Shown piece by piece: positions 12,386 through 22,018 of a stretch of 64,000 bases of DNA. Source of the DNA: Pseudomonas sp. GD04019 (GTDB lineage: Bacteria; Pseudomonadota; Gammaproteobacteria; Pseudomonadales; Pseudomonadaceae). A program made the position numbers and the translations under genes. The stretch covers positions 1-64,000 of the forward strand of contig NZ_JAOEEA010000003.1 in NCBI RefSeq assembly GCF_029837695.1. The letters are read 5' to 3'. Each line of letters starts with the position of its first letter. Positions within the stretch are counted from its first letter, which is position 1. Under the pieces are notes generated by a model. That model did not search any database. It saw only the letters and a program-made list of their open reading frames with translations, and was not told the origin of the DNA.

Positions 12386-12597
12386 CGTTGGAGATTCTCT
12401 TGGTTGGTGCGGCTCTGCCGCGTGATCGAGCATGCCCGTCAGCTGCGAATGGCTCAGCTGCGTAGGACGGTTAACACCTCTTCGCGATGGCGATTGGTTT
12501 TGGTTGGGGCGCAGGCCCCGAAAAGGGCCGCGCATTATGCAGATCGAAGGCCGTGGCGGCCAGAGTCTGCGCCCGCTTTATGATGGTCGGATGACCG

Positions 12598-13023
12598 TCA
12601 GGCGCCCAGTTCGACTATCTCGTAGTCGTGGGTAATTTCCACACCGGCGCGACCGAGCATGATCGAGGCCGAGCAGTACTTCTCCGCCGACAGTTCCACC
12701 GCGCGCTTGACCTGAGGCTCCTTGAGGCCGCGACCCTTGACCACGAAGTGCAGGTGGATCTTGGTGAACACCTTGGGATCTTCGTCGGCGCGCTCGGCTT
12801 CAAGGAAAGCCTCGCAGCTCTCCACCGGCTGGCGCGCCTTCTTCAGGATGCTGACCACGTCGAAGTTGCTGCAGCCGCCCAGGCCGATCAGCACCATTTC
12901 CATGGGGCGCACACCGAGGTTGCGACCGCCGGCCTCGGGCGGGCCGTCCATCACCACCACATGGCCGCTGCCGGATTCGCCGAGGAACATGGCCTCGCCG
13001 GCCCATTGAATGCGCGCTTTCAT
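12598..13023 (-). CDS. OsmC/Ohr-family protein
   Basis: 141-residue OsmC-fold protein starting MKARIQWAGEAMFLGESGSG at 13023. 'GLGGCSNFDVVSILKKARQ' holds the conserved first redox cysteine of this family. A second cysteine in 'KYCSASIMLG' corresponds to the partner residue, so thiol peroxidase activity against organic hydroperoxides is plausible. It is divergent from vfr and sits between vfr and speD, as in P. aeruginosa. Confidence 0.9.
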   Translation of the reverse strand: MKARIQWAGEAMFLGESGSGHVVVMDGPPEAGGRNLGVRPMEMVLIGLGGCSNFDVVSILKKARQPVESCEAFLEAERADEDPKVFTKIHLHFVVKGRGLKEPQVKRAVELSAEKYCSASIMLGRAGVEITHDYEIVELGA

Positions 13024-13257
13024 CGCCTGGACTCCACTGCCCGAAAAAGGCGCGTAGCTTATCACAGCGCCTTATTTCACCCGGCCGTCGCATTTACGGG
13101 CAACGGGCCATTACCAGTGATGACTGCGTCGCAAATTCGCGTTGCCGGCCCCCACGTGTCTGTTAAGCTGGCGACGGATAACTGGCACACTTGTTCGGAT
13201 AACTAATAAGAAATTCGCCTGCTGGACAAAGGCTTACTCAAATTTCGGGACTCGGGC

Positions 13258-13902
13258 ATGGTAGCTATTACCCTTACACCAAAGATCAAGAACATCGACA
13301 AGCTGCTCGCGCACTGTCACCGCCGTCGTTATACGGCGAAGAGCACCATCATCTATGCAGGGGATCGTTGCGAGACCCTGTTCTTCATCATCAAAGGCTC
13401 GGTCACCATCCTCATCGAGGACGACGACGGCCGCGAGATGATCATCGCCTACCTCAATCCCGGCGACTTCTTCGGCGAGATGGGCCTGTTCGAGAAGGAA
13501 GGCACCGAGAAGGAACGCAGCGCCTGGGTCCGCGCCAAGACCGAGTGCGAGGTGGCGGAGCTGAGCTACGCCAAGTTCCGCGAGCTGACCCAACAGGATC
13601 CGGAGATTCTCTACGCCCTGGGCAGCCAGATGGCCGACCGCCTGCGCAACACCACGCGCAAGGTAGGTGACCTGGCCTTCCTCGACGTCACCGGCCGCGT
13701 GGCCCGCACCCTGCTCGACCTGTGCAAGCAACCGGACGCCATGACGCATCCGGACGGCATGCAGATCAAGATCACCCGCCAGGAAATCGGCCGCATCGTC
13801 GGCTGCTCCCGCGAGATGGTCGGCCGCGTGCTCAAGTCCCTGGAGGAACAGGGCCTGGTCCACGTGAAAGGCAAGACCATGGTGGTATTCGGCACGCGCT
13901 GA
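13258..13902 (+). CDS. vfr: cAMP-responsive regulator Vfr (CRP family)
   Basis: Global transcription factor of 214 residues, nearly identical in motif order to P. aeruginosa Vfr. The N-terminal cyclic-nucleotide-binding domain (about 15-130) contains '[14 protein letters not shown]' and '[19 protein letters not shown]'. The C-terminal helix-turn-helix has the recognition stretch '[19 protein letters not shown]' (about 168-190). In P. aeruginosa Vfr controls virulence, quorum sensing and type IV pili and is autoregulated. Here 234 bp separate it from the divergent OsmC gene. A strong terminator at 13917-13945 separates it from the convergent trpC. Confidence 0.96.
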   Translation: MVAITLTPKIKNIDKLLAHCHRRRYTAKSTIIYAGDRCETLFFIIKGSVTILIEDDDGREMIIAYLNPGDFFGEMGLFEKEGTEKERSAWVRAKTECEVAELSYAKFRELTQQDPEILYALGSQMADRLRNTTRKVGDLAFLDVTGRVARTLLDLCKQPDAMTHPDGMQIKITRQEIGRIVGCSREMVGRVLKSLEEQGLVHVKGKTMVVFGTR

Positions 13903-13916
13903 CGGATACCGGCCAC

Positions 13917-13945
13917 AAAAAAGCCCGCCAATCGGCGGGCTTTTT
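13917..13945. terminator. Terminator between vfr and trpC
   Basis: AAAAAA followed by GCCCGCC, loop AATC, GGCGGGC and TTTTT. It is symmetric for the convergent genes. Confidence 0.87.
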
Positions 13946-13958
13946 CATGCGCTATGGA

Positions 13959-14792
13959 TCAATCCGGATCGACACCCGGCACCACGCGGCTGCCGGCGAA
14001 GAACAGGCGCTTTAGCTCGGTGCCTGGTTCCTCGGCGCGCATAAAGGCCTCGCCGACCAGGAACGAGTACACCTCGTTGATCTCCATCAGCTCCACGTCG
14101 GCGCGGGTGAGGATGCCGCTCTCGGTGATCACCACACGGTCGCGCGGAATGCGCGGCAGCAGGTCGAGGGTGGTCTCCAGGCTGACTTCGAAGCTGTGCA
14201 GGTTGCGGTTGTTGATGCCCACCAGCGGCGTGTCCAGGGTCTTCAGCGCACGCTCCAGCTCGTCGCCGTCGTGCACTTCCACCAGCACGTCGAGGCCGAC
14301 GTCCTTGGCGGTGGCGGCCAGCTCGGCCATGCGCACGTCATCCAGCGCAGAAACGATCAGCAGCACACAGTCGGCGCCCAAAGCGCGGGCCTCGACGATC
14401 TGGTACGGATCGATCATGAAGTCCTTGCGGATCACCGGCAGCGAGCAGGCCGCGCGGGCCTGCTGCAGGTATTCGTCGGCACCCTGGAAGAAATCGATGT
14501 CGGTGAGCACCGACAGACAGGCCGCGCCGCCGGCCTCGTAGCTCCTGGCGATCTCGGCGGGCACGAAGTTCTCGCGCAGCACGCCCTTGCTCGGCGAGGC
14601 CTTCTTCACCTCGGCGATCACCGCGGCCTGCTTGTGCGCCACCCGCTCCTGCAGGGCACGAGCGAAGCCGCGCACGGGGTTGGCGGCGCGTGCCTGCGCC
14701 TCGACCTCGGCGAAGCTGACACGGGCGCGGCGCTCGGCCACTTCCTCGGTCTTGCGCGCGAGGATCTTCTCCAGCACGGTTGGAATGCTCAC
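13959..14792 (-). CDS. trpC: Indole-3-glycerol-phosphate synthase
   Basis: Closes the indole ring in tryptophan synthesis (CdRP to indole-3-glycerol phosphate). The 277-residue TIM barrel contains the signature '[15 protein letters not shown]' near residues 60-74 and the C-terminal '[16 protein letters not shown]'. Its ATG overlaps the trpD stop by four bases (ATGA), indicating translational coupling. It is a stand-alone TrpC, not fused to TrpF. Confidence 0.97.
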   Translation of the reverse strand: MSIPTVLEKILARKTEEVAERRARVSFAEVEAQARAANPVRGFARALQERVAHKQAAVIAEVKKASPSKGVLRENFVPAEIARSYEAGGAACLSVLTDIDFFQGADEYLQQARAACSLPVIRKDFMIDPYQIVEARALGADCVLLIVSALDDVRMAELAATAKDVGLDVLVEVHDGDELERALKTLDTPLVGINNRNLHSFEVSLETTLDLLPRIPRDRVVITESGILTRADVELMEINEVYSFLVGEAFMRAEEPGTELKRLFFAGSRVVPGVDPD

Positions 14793-15835
14793 CCTTCGTT
14801 CTCCACACGATATACCGCGGTAAAGGACACCAGCTCGTCTAGCTTCTCCCAGGCCAGGCCGGTGTGCAGGGCGTCCTGCGCCAGCTGCACGCCTTCCTTG
14901 AGACTAGTCGCCAGATCGGCAGCGTAGAGCGCCGCACCGGCATTCAGCACGATCATGTCGGCGGCCTTCTGGCCATGCTCGGTCTTGCGCTTGCCCAGAG
15001 CATCGCGGATCAGCGTCAGCGAGTCCTGAGCACCTTCCACGGTCAGGCCCATCAGGGTCTGGCTCTTGATGCCGAAGTCCTCAGGCTGGATGCGGTACTC
15101 GCTGACCGCGCCGTCCTTGAGCTCGGCCACATGGGTCGGCGCGGCCAGGCTGATCTCGTCCAGGCCGTCCTGCGCATGTACCACCAGCACATGCTGGCTG
15201 CCCAGGCGCTGCAGCACTTCGGCCATTGGCCGGCACAGGGCCTGGCTGAACACGCCGATCACCTGGTGCTTGACCCCGGCCGGGTTGGTCATCGGGCCGA
15301 GCATGTTGAAGATGGTGCGCAGGCCCAGCTCGCGACGCGGGCCGATGGCATGTTTCATGGCGCCATGATGGGCCGGGGCGAACATAAAACCGACCCCCAC
15401 GCTCTCGACGCAACGTGCGACCTGCTCGGGCTTGAGGTTCAGGTAGACGCCGGCCGCCTCCAGCAGATCGGCGCTGCCACTCTTGCCAGAGACCGCGCGA
15501 TTACCGTGCTTGGCCACGCGCCCACCGGCCGCGGCGACCACGAAGGCGGCGGCGGTGGAGACGTTGAACACATTCATGCCGTCGCCGCCGGTGCCACAGG
15601 TGTCGACCAGCCGCTCGGCATTGATGTTCACCGGCGAGGCCAGCTCGCGCATGACGGTGGCGGCCCCGACAATCTCGTCGATGGTCTCGCTCTTCATGCG
15701 CATGCCCATGAGGAAGGCGCCGATCTGCGCGTCGGTGCACTGGCCGGTCATGATCAGGCGCATCACGTCCTGCATCTCGGTGGTGGACAGGTCCAGCTGG
15801 TTGACCACCCGGTTGAGGGCTTCCTTGATGTCCAT
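14789..15835 (-). CDS. trpD: Anthranilate phosphoribosyltransferase
   Basis: Transfers phosphoribose from PRPP to anthranilate. It starts at ATG 15835 ([18 protein letters not shown]), giving 348 residues. The glycine-rich PRPP loop '[17 protein letters not shown]' and '[19 protein letters not shown]' are textbook family motifs. The start codon overlaps the trpG stop by one base (TGATG). It is encoded separately from the TrpG amidotransferase, unlike E. coli TrpGD. Confidence 0.97.
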   Translation of the reverse strand: MDIKEALNRVVNQLDLSTTEMQDVMRLIMTGQCTDAQIGAFLMGMRMKSETIDEIVGAATVMRELASPVNINAERLVDTCGTGGDGMNVFNVSTAAAFVVAAAGGRVAKHGNRAVSGKSGSADLLEAAGVYLNLKPEQVARCVESVGVGFMFAPAHHGAMKHAIGPRRELGLRTIFNMLGPMTNPAGVKHQVIGVFSQALCRPMAEVLQRLGSQHVLVVHAQDGLDEISLAAPTHVAELKDGAVSEYRIQPEDFGIKSQTLMGLTVEGAQDSLTLIRDALGKRKTEHGQKAADMIVLNAGAALYAADLATSLKEGVQLAQDALHTGLAWEKLDELVSFTAVYRVENEG

Positions 15836-16428
15836 CAGCGCACTCCGCCTTGTTGTTTGAGGAAGTTGGCGAACAGTTCGTGGCCCTGCTCGGTGAGGAT
15901 GGATTCCGGGTGGAACTGCACGCCCTCGATGTTCAGGGTCTTGTGGCGCAGGCCCATGATCTCGTCCACCGAGCCGTCCGCATGCTGGGTCCAGGCGGTG
16001 ACTTCCAGGCACTCCGGCAGGGTCTCCAGCTTGACCACCAGGGAATGGTAGCGGGTCACGGTAAGCGGCATGTTGAGGCCGGCGAAGGCACCCTTGTCCT
16101 CGTGGAACACCGGGCTGGTCTTGCCGTGCATCACCTGGCGCGCACGCACCACGTCGCCGCCGAAGGCCTGGCCGATGCTCTGGTGGCCGAGGCACACACC
16201 GAGGATCGGCAGCTTGCCGGCGAAGTGCTTGATCACTTCCAGCGACACGCCGGCCTCGGTCGGCGTGCACGGGCCGGGCGAGACCACGATGCGCTCGGGA
16301 TTCAGCGCCTCGATCTCGGCGACCGTCAGCTCGTCGTTGCGGATCACATGGACATCGGCACCCAGCTCGCCCAGGTACTGCACCACGTTGTAGGTAAAGG
16401 AGTCGTAGTTGTCGATCATCAGCAGCAT
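15835..16428 (-). CDS. trpG: Anthranilate synthase, glutamine amidotransferase subunit
   Basis: Class I glutamine amidotransferase of 197 residues supplying ammonia to TrpE; in many bacteria it is shared with PabB. The nucleophile Cys79 lies in [15 protein letters not shown] and the C-terminal catalytic His-Glu pair in '[13 protein letters not shown]'. The oxyanion loop '[12 protein letters not shown]' is intact. It lies only 13 bp downstream of trpE, an arrangement broken in P. aeruginosa by a pyocin cluster. Confidence 0.96.
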   Translation of the reverse strand: MLLMIDNYDSFTYNVVQYLGELGADVHVIRNDELTVAEIEALNPERIVVSPGPCTPTEAGVSLEVIKHFAGKLPILGVCLGHQSIGQAFGGDVVRARQVMHGKTSPVFHEDKGAFAGLNMPLTVTRYHSLVVKLETLPECLEVTAWTQHADGSVDEIMGLRHKTLNIEGVQFHPESILTEQGHELFANFLKQQGGVR

Positions 16429-16441
16429 GGTTGGGCTCCCC

Positions 16442-17920
16442 TTACTCTACGGACTGTTCGGCGAGGCTGACCGCGCGGAACATGGCGCGGCGCTTGTTCA
16501 GGGTTTCTTCCCACTCCAGGGCCGGCTGCGAGTCGGCGACGATGCCGGCACCGGCCTGCACGTGCAGCTCACCGTCCTTGATCACCGCGGTGCGGATCGC
16601 AATCGCGGTGTCCATGTTGCCGTTCCACGCCAGGTAACCCACGGCGCCGCCGTAGACCCCACGCTTGACCGGCTCCAGCTCGTCGATGATTTCCATCGCG
16701 CGAACCTTCGGCGCGCCGGATAGGGTGCCGGCCGGCAGGATGGCACGCAGGGCGTCCATCGCGCTCAGGCCGTCCTTCAGCTGGCCGGTGACGTTGGAGA
16801 CGATATGCATCACGTTGGAGTAGCGCTCGATCACCATCTGCTCGGTGACCTTCACCGAACCGGTGCTGGAAACGCGGCCGACGTCGTTGCGCCCCAGGTC
16901 GATCAGCATCAGGTGCTCGGCGATCTCCTTGGCGTCGGACAGCAGATCCTTCTCCAGTTCAAGATCGGCCTCTTCGGTGGCGCCGCGCGGGCGGGTACCG
17001 GCGATCGGCCGTACGGTGACCAGATTGTCCTCCACGCGCACCAGCACCTCCGGCGAGCTGCCCACCACGTGGAAGTCGCCGAAGTTGAAGAAGTACATGT
17101 AGGGGGTCGGGTTGATGCAGCGCAGCGCACGGTACAGGTCGATCGGTGCGGCCTGGAACGGGATCGACATGCGCTGGGAGATCACCACCTGCATGCAGTC
17201 GCCGGCCAGGATGTATTCCTTGATCGCGCCGACCGCCGCCTCGTAGTCGTCGCGCTTGAAGCTGGAAACGAAGTCCGGCTCCTTGCCGGCCGGCTTGCTC
17301 AGGTCCACGCCCAGACGCGGAGTGATCGGCTGGCGCAGCTTGTTCAGCAGCTCGCGTAGCTGGGCCTGGCCCTGCTCGTAGGCATCGGCCTGGCTCGGGT
17401 CGGCGAGGACGATGGCGTGCATCTTGCCGGCCAGGTTGTCGAACACCACCACGGCGTCGGAGACCATCAGCAGGATGTCCGGAGTGCCCAGCGGATCGGG
17501 GTTCGGGCACTGCGCCAGCTTCTTCTCCACGTAGCGCACGCTGTCGTAGCCGAAGTAGCCGACCAGGCCACCGTTGAAGCGCGGCAGACCGGCGATGGTC
17601 GGCACCTTGTAGCGCGCCTTGAACTGTTCGACGAAGGCCAGTGGGTCTTCGCTATCGAGCTGCTCGACGACCTGGCCGTCGACGCTGACGCTGACCTGGT
17701 GACCATGCACGCGCAGTACGGTGCGCGCCGGCAGGCCAATGATCGAGTAGCGGCCCCACTTCTCGCCGCCCTGCACGGATTCCAGCAGGTAGGAGTTGGG
17801 GGTATCGGCCAGCTTGAGGTAGATCGACAGCGGGGTGTCGAAGTCGGCCAGGGTTTCGAATGCAAGCGGAATGCGATTGAAGCCGTCGGCGGCCAAACGC
17901 AGGAATTCGTCGCGGGTCAT
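16442..17920 (-). CDS. trpE: Anthranilate synthase component I
   Basis: Chorismate-binding subunit converting chorismate to anthranilate, with 492 residues. The N-terminal feedback element '[21 protein letters not shown]' includes the LLES motif linked to tryptophan inhibition. The C-terminal chorismate-binding domain shows '[20 protein letters not shown]' and '[20 protein letters not shown]'. It begins at 17920, 72 bp after gph, and likely belongs to a long rpe-gph-trpE-trpG-trpD-trpC transcription unit. I see no obvious leader peptide with Trp codons in this short gap. Confidence 0.97.
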   Translation of the reverse strand: MTRDEFLRLAADGFNRIPLAFETLADFDTPLSIYLKLADTPNSYLLESVQGGEKWGRYSIIGLPARTVLRVHGHQVSVSVDGQVVEQLDSEDPLAFVEQFKARYKVPTIAGLPRFNGGLVGYFGYDSVRYVEKKLAQCPNPDPLGTPDILLMVSDAVVVFDNLAGKMHAIVLADPSQADAYEQGQAQLRELLNKLRQPITPRLGVDLSKPAGKEPDFVSSFKRDDYEAAVGAIKEYILAGDCMQVVISQRMSIPFQAAPIDLYRALRCINPTPYMYFFNFGDFHVVGSSPEVLVRVEDNLVTVRPIAGTRPRGATEEADLELEKDLLSDAKEIAEHLMLIDLGRNDVGRVSSTGSVKVTEQMVIERYSNVMHIVSNVTGQLKDGLSAMDALRAILPAGTLSGAPKVRAMEIIDELEPVKRGVYGGAVGYLAWNGNMDTAIAIRTAVIKDGELHVQAGAGIVADSQPALEWEETLNKRRAMFRAVSLAEQSVE

Positions 17921-17992
17921 GCTCTGCCTCGTGGTATGAGGAGGTGAAACGGATGTTGGGCAAACGCGCCGGAACCAGCCGGCCAGGAGAAA

Positions 17993-18808
17993 TCAGGCGC
18001 GCCAGCGCCAGCGGGCCAGGGCCTTGATGACTTTCATCCATTGTTTGCTGGCAACTACCACGATGCTGTCTCGATGAGGCGGGTAATCGGAAGAGTCCGG
18101 CGACATTAGCGCAGCGCCCTCCGAGGCGCAACCGGGCAGCAGCTGGCGCAGGTCGTCGAGCACCCGTGCCGGGTTCTCCTCGGCGATCGGCCGGCCGTGG
18201 TTGTAGCCGTAGCTCAGTGCCACGCACGGCACGCTGGCAGCGCGGGCGGCCAGCACGTCGTTGCGCGAGTCGCCGATGAACAGCGCACGCTCGGGCTCGA
18301 CATTGGCCAGGCGCATAACGAACAGCAGCGCGGCCGGGTCGGGCTTCTGCTGCGGCAGGGTGTCGCCGCCGATAATCCAGCGGAAGTAGCGGCCCAGCTT
18401 CATCTCGTCCAGCAGCGGGGCGACGAAGCGCTCCGGCTTGTTGGTGATCAGCGCCAGCTCCACGCCCTGCTTCTTCAGCCACTTGAGGGTGGCGGTGACG
18501 CCGGGGTAGACGGTGCTCAGCGCGTGGTTGCCGGAATAGGCCTCGTTGAACAGCTCCAGGGCCTGCTCGGTGTCGCTGTCGCTGACCTCGGTATGCTCGA
18601 TGTCGCCGGCCAGAGCACGGCGCACCAGCACGCGGGCACCGTTGCCGACCCAGTCGCGCACCCGCTCGACGCCGGCGGCCGGACGGCCTAGCTGGACCAG
18701 CATGCGGTCGACGGCGGCGGCCAGATCCGGCACCGAATCCACCAGAGTGCCGTCCAGATCGAACATCACCAGGCGCGGCAGGCTCCCCTCGAACAACTCG
18801 TGGATCAC
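17993..18808 (-). CDS. gph: Phosphoglycolate phosphatase
   Basis: HAD-superfamily phosphatase that removes 2-phosphoglycolate, formed for example in DNA repair. The GTG start at 18808 overlaps the rpe stop (GTGA), giving 271 residues. Catalytic Asp17 and Asp19 are in [13 protein letters not shown] motifs II ('LITNKPE') and IV ('[15 protein letters not shown]') are present. The C-terminal 45 residues extend past the core domain and are basic ([13 protein letters not shown]), as in other pseudomonad homologues. Confidence 0.93.
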   Translation of the reverse strand: MIHELFEGSLPRLVMFDLDGTLVDSVPDLAAAVDRMLVQLGRPAAGVERVRDWVGNGARVLVRRALAGDIEHTEVSDSDTEQALELFNEAYSGNHALSTVYPGVTATLKWLKKQGVELALITNKPERFVAPLLDEMKLGRYFRWIIGGDTLPQQKPDPAALLFVMRLANVEPERALFIGDSRNDVLAARAASVPCVALSYGYNHGRPIAEENPARVLDDLRQLLPGCASEGAALMSPDSSDYPPHRDSIVVVASKQWMKVIKALARWRWRA

Positions 18809-19479
18809 GCGCGCACCTGGGCCAGCTCGGCGCGCATGGCGTCGATCACCGTCTTGTATTCGGGCTGGTTGAAGATGGCCGAGCCGGCGACGAAGGTGTC
18901 GGCGCCCGCCTCGGCGATCTCGCGGATGTTCTTGGCGCTGACGCCGCCGTCGATCTCCAGGCGGATGTCGTAGCCGCTGGCGTCGATCAGCGCGCGAGCC
19001 TCGCGCAGCTTGTCGAGGGTGCCGGGAATGAACTTCTGCCCGCCGAAGCCGGGGTTCACGCTCATCAGCAGGATCATGTCGACCTTGTCCATCACGTACT
19101 TCAGGCACTCCAGCGAGGTGGCCGGGTTGAACACCAGGCCGGACTTGGCGCCGCCGTCGCGGATCAGCTGCAGCGAGCGGTCGATGTGCTGGGTGGCTTC
19201 CGGGTGGAAGGTCACGTAGGTGGCGCCGGCGTCGATGAAGTCGCCGATGATGCGGTCGACCGGCGACACCATCAGGTGCGCGTCGATCGGTGCGGTGATG
19301 CCGTACTTGCGCAGCGCCGAGCAGACCATCGGGCCGATGGTCAGGTTGGGCACGTAGTGGTTGTCCATCACGTCGAAGTGGACGATGTCGGCGCCGGCGG
19401 CGAGCACCTTGTCGACCTCCTCACCCAGGCGGGCGAAATCGGCGGACAGGATCGACGGGGCGATGGCGAAGGGCTGCAT
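18805..19479 (-). CDS. rpe: Ribulose-phosphate 3-epimerase
   Basis: Interconverts ribulose-5-P and xylulose-5-P in the pentose phosphate pathway. I choose ATG 19479 ([25 protein letters not shown] five bases upstream), giving 224 residues; an in-frame ATG at 19494 would add five. Zinc/active-site motifs '[12 protein letters not shown]', 'DAHLMVSP', '[14 protein letters not shown]' and '[11 protein letters not shown]' are intact. It is the first gene of the rpe-gph-trp run. Confidence 0.96.
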   Translation of the reverse strand: MQPFAIAPSILSADFARLGEEVDKVLAAGADIVHFDVMDNHYVPNLTIGPMVCSALRKYGITAPIDAHLMVSPVDRIIGDFIDAGATYVTFHPEATQHIDRSLQLIRDGGAKSGLVFNPATSLECLKYVMDKVDMILLMSVNPGFGGQKFIPGTLDKLREARALIDASGYDIRLEIDGGVSAKNIREIAEAGADTFVAGSAIFNQPEYKTVIDAMRAELAQVRA

Positions 19480-19590
19480 GCGAACCTCAGGCATGAATCA
19501 CGGTGGCGCGATTGTAGCCTGAGTCGGGGGGCGAGGCGGTTGTCGTATGTCAGGGAATGGGGGGGCGGGGTTGGTCGGCGCTCGGCTGGC

Positions 19591-19712
19591 GAACCCTCAC
19601 CCCGGCCCTCTCCCGAGGGGAGAGGGGCAGTCGGAGTTTCGACCAGACATCGGCGCCAGGCACGGCGCCGCCCAATCCCCTCTCCCCCTCGGGAGAGGGT
19701 CAGGGTGAGGGC
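19591..19712. repeat. Inverted pair of REP-like palindromes downstream of agtD
   Basis: One unit at 19591-19630 (CCCTCACCCC then CCCTCTCCCGAGGGGAGAGG) faces a second at 19675-19712 whose right side reads GGGAGAGGGTCAGGGTGAGGG. Each unit is a small hairpin, and the two are in opposite orientation, as in REP doublets (BIMEs). The same family recurs at 20571, 21925, 24355 and 44179. Confidence 0.8.
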
Positions 19713-19716
19713 TGCC

Positions 19717-20544
19717 CTACTCCGCCGGCGCCGTGCGCATCTTCTCGCTGCGCCCGCGTAGCCACTCCAGGGTCAGCAGCATGACCACCGAGAAGGCGAT
19801 CAGCAGCGTGGCGGCCGCGGCGATGGTCGGCGACAGGTTCTCGCGGATGCCACTGAACATCTGCCGCGGCAGGGTGGCCTGTTCGGGGCCGGCGAGGAAC
19901 AGGGTCACCACCACCTCGTCGAACGAGGTAGCGAAGGCGAACAGCGCACCGGAGATCACCCCGGGAGCGATCAGCGGCAGAGTCACCCGGCGGAACGCGG
20001 TGATCGGCGAGGCGCCCAGGCTGGCGGCGGCGCGCACCAGGTTGTAGTTGAAGCCCTGCAACGTCGCGGACACGGTGATGATCACGAAGGGCACGCCGAG
20101 CACGGCGTGCACCAGGATCAACGAGGTGTAGCTGTTGCCCAGGCCCAGCGGGGCGAAGAACAGGTAGCTGGCCACGCCGACGATGACCACCGGGGCGACC
20201 ATCGGCGAGATCAGCAGGCTCATCACCAGCGCCTTGCCACGAAACTCGCCACGGGTCAGGCCGATCGACGCCAGGGTGCCGAAGACCATCGCCAGCACGG
20301 TGGCGGCTGGCGCCACGATCATGCTGTTCTTCAGCGAGCGCATCCACTCGGCGGAAGTGAAGAACGACTCGTACCAGCGCAGGGAGAAACCCTGCAGCGG
20401 GTAGACCAGGAAGCTGCCGGAGTTGAACGACAGCGGGATGATCACCAGCACCGGCAGGATCAGGAACAGCAGCACCAGCGCGCACAGGCCACGGTGGGTC
20501 CAGAACCAGGCACGCTCGACGGGGGACTTGTAGGGGCTCAGCAT
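19717..20544 (-). CDS. agtD: ABC transporter permease AgtD (PotI/PotC-like)
   Basis: Inner-membrane permease of 275 residues, about six transmembrane helices. The EAA loop is 'RAAASLGASPITAFRRVTLPLIAPG' (cited by its centre, SLGASPITAFRRVTLPL). By synteny with P. aeruginosa (rpe, agtD, agtC, agtB, agtA, agtR, agtS) it belongs to the uptake system for 4-aminobutyrate and 5-aminovalerate. I chose ATG 20544 because GGAG lies seven bases upstream; ATG 20550 is an alternative. A REP element separates it from agtC. Confidence 0.85.
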   Translation of the reverse strand: MLSPYKSPVERAWFWTHRGLCALVLLFLILPVLVIIPLSFNSGSFLVYPLQGFSLRWYESFFTSAEWMRSLKNSMIVAPAATVLAMVFGTLASIGLTRGEFRGKALVMSLLISPMVAPVVIVGVASYLFFAPLGLGNSYTSLILVHAVLGVPFVIITVSATLQGFNYNLVRAAASLGASPITAFRRVTLPLIAPGVISGALFAFATSFDEVVVTLFLAGPEQATLPRQMFSGIRENLSPTIAAAATLLIAFSVVMLLTLEWLRGRSEKMRTAPAE

Positions 20545-20570
20545 CTGCATTCTCCAATCAATCTCTAGCG

Positions 20571-20624
20571 GGGCCTCGCCCCTCTCCCGCCCTGCGGGCA
20601 CCCTCTCCCCAAGGGGCGAGGGCC
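20571..20624. repeat. REP-like palindrome between agtC and agtD
   Basis: CCTCGCCCCTCTCCC at the left matches GGGGCGAGG at the right, around an inner CCGCCCTGCGGGC hairpin. It belongs to the same CCCTCTCCC/GGGAGAGGG family as the units at 19591 and 21925. Confidence 0.75.
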
Positions 20625-20648
20625 ATCAGTTGGCCTGCTGCGCAGGCT

Positions 20649-21896
20649 TTATCCCAAGCGCAGGCGGCTCGCGCCCACCAGCCAGCTGTACACCACGTAG
20701 AGCAGCATGGTCGCCAGCAGCAGCAGGCCGCCCAGCGCCGTGGCCATGCCCCAGTTGATGGTGCTGTTGGTGTAGAAGGCGACGAAGTAGCTGATCATCT
20801 GGTCGCCCGGGCTGCCCAGCAGCGCGGGGGTGATGTAGTAGCCGATGGACAGGATGAACACCAGCAGGCAGCCGGCGCCGACGCCCGCCAGGGTCTGCGG
20901 GAAGTACACCCGCCAGAAGCTGGCGAACGGGTGGCAGCCGAGCGAGATGGCAGCGCGCATGTAGCTCGGCGAGATGCCCTTCATCACGCTGAAGATCGGC
21001 AGGATCATGAACGGCAGCATGATGTGCACCATGGCCACGTACACGCCGGTACGGTTGAACACCAGTTGCAGCGGCGCGTCGATCACGCCCATGGCGATCA
21101 GCGCGCTGTTGATCAGCCCGCCCGACTGCAGCAGCACGATCCAGGCCGCCACCCGCACCAGGATCGAGGTCCAGAACGGCAGCAGCACCAGAATCATCAG
21201 CAGGTTGCTGGTCCGGGTCGGCAGGTTGGCCAGCAGGTAAGCCAGCGGGTAGGCCAGCACCAGGCAGATAGCGGTGATCACCAGGCCCATCCAGAAGGTG
21301 CGGGCGAAGATGTCCAGGTAGATGGCCTGGTCCGGGGTGGCGGACGCCAGCTCGCCGAGATCGTCGATGCGGTGGTCGAGGGACGCCAGCAGGAAATACG
21401 GGGTGACGCCACTGTCGTTGCGGCGGATCACCTGCCAGTAGGCCGGGTCGCCCCAGCGCTCGTCGAGGTTCTCCAGCGCATCTTTATAGGACGCAGGCTC
21501 CTGCTTGAACGGCAGGGCGCGACCGGTCTTGGCCAGCAGGCTGCGGTAGCCGGCCAGCTCCATGTTCAGGCGCTTGGAAAGATCGCCGATGGTCTGGTTC
21601 TTGCGCGCGTCGGCCAGGTCCAGGGCCAGGGCCTGGTACACCGGCTCCTCCGGCAGGCCGCGGCCATCCCAGGAGGAAATCGCCTCGACGGTACGCGGCA
21701 GGCTACCGACCACCTCGGGGTTTTCCACGCTCTTGTACAGCAGGATGCCGATGGGCAGCAGGAACACCACGAAGAGGAACACCAGCAACGGCAGGATCAG
21801 GCCCTGGGCCTTGAGCCGGTTGATGCGCTCGGCGCGGGCCAGCTTCTGCTTCAGCGTCAGGCCGGCGAACTCGGTGAGGGAAACGGTAGTGGCCAT
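20649..21896 (-). CDS. agtC: ABC transporter permease AgtC (PotH/PotB-like)
   Basis: Larger permease of the agt system, 415 residues from ATG 21896 (MATTVSLTEFAGLTLKQKLAR). The first helix (about 35-55) is followed by a long extracytoplasmic insertion (about 60-190) before the remaining helices, a layout seen in large PotB-like permeases. The EAA-type loop reads 'AAISLGCHPFASFWRVYFPQ'. Hetero-oligomer partner of AgtD; both would be energised by AgtA. REP elements lie on both sides. Confidence 0.86.
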   Translation of the reverse strand: MATTVSLTEFAGLTLKQKLARAERINRLKAQGLILPLLVFLFVVFLLPIGILLYKSVENPEVVGSLPRTVEAISSWDGRGLPEEPVYQALALDLADARKNQTIGDLSKRLNMELAGYRSLLAKTGRALPFKQEPASYKDALENLDERWGDPAYWQVIRRNDSGVTPYFLLASLDHRIDDLGELASATPDQAIYLDIFARTFWMGLVITAICLVLAYPLAYLLANLPTRTSNLLMILVLLPFWTSILVRVAAWIVLLQSGGLINSALIAMGVIDAPLQLVFNRTGVYVAMVHIMLPFMILPIFSVMKGISPSYMRAAISLGCHPFASFWRVYFPQTLAGVGAGCLLVFILSIGYYITPALLGSPGDQMISYFVAFYTNSTINWGMATALGGLLLLATMLLYVVYSWLVGASRLRLG

Positions 21897-21924
21897 CGCG
21901 GGCTCCAGAAACACCGGGGACTAG

Positions 21925-22014
21925 CTCCCCTCTCCCATGCATGGGAGAGGGGCTGGGGGAGAGGGCAAGCACCGCCCCTCTCCCTAACCCTCTCCCGCAA
22001 GCGGGAGAGGGGAC
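21925..22014. repeat. Double REP-like palindrome between agtB and agtC
   Basis: Two hairpins: CCCCTCTCCCATGCATGGGAGAGGGG (26 bases, given as stem CCCCTCTCCCAT) and CCCTCTCCCGCAAGCGGGAGAGGG (stem CCCTCTCCCG). The transcript between binding-protein and permease genes would contain both, where REP hairpins can protect the upstream message from 3' decay. Confidence 0.82.
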
Positions 22015-22018
22015 ATCA

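Noticed and set aside
12386-12535. Longer SpeD starting at 12535
   Set aside because: Homologues begin at [10 protein letters not shown]; the GTG at 12385 has a GGAG site, and the extra 50 residues look like translated leader.
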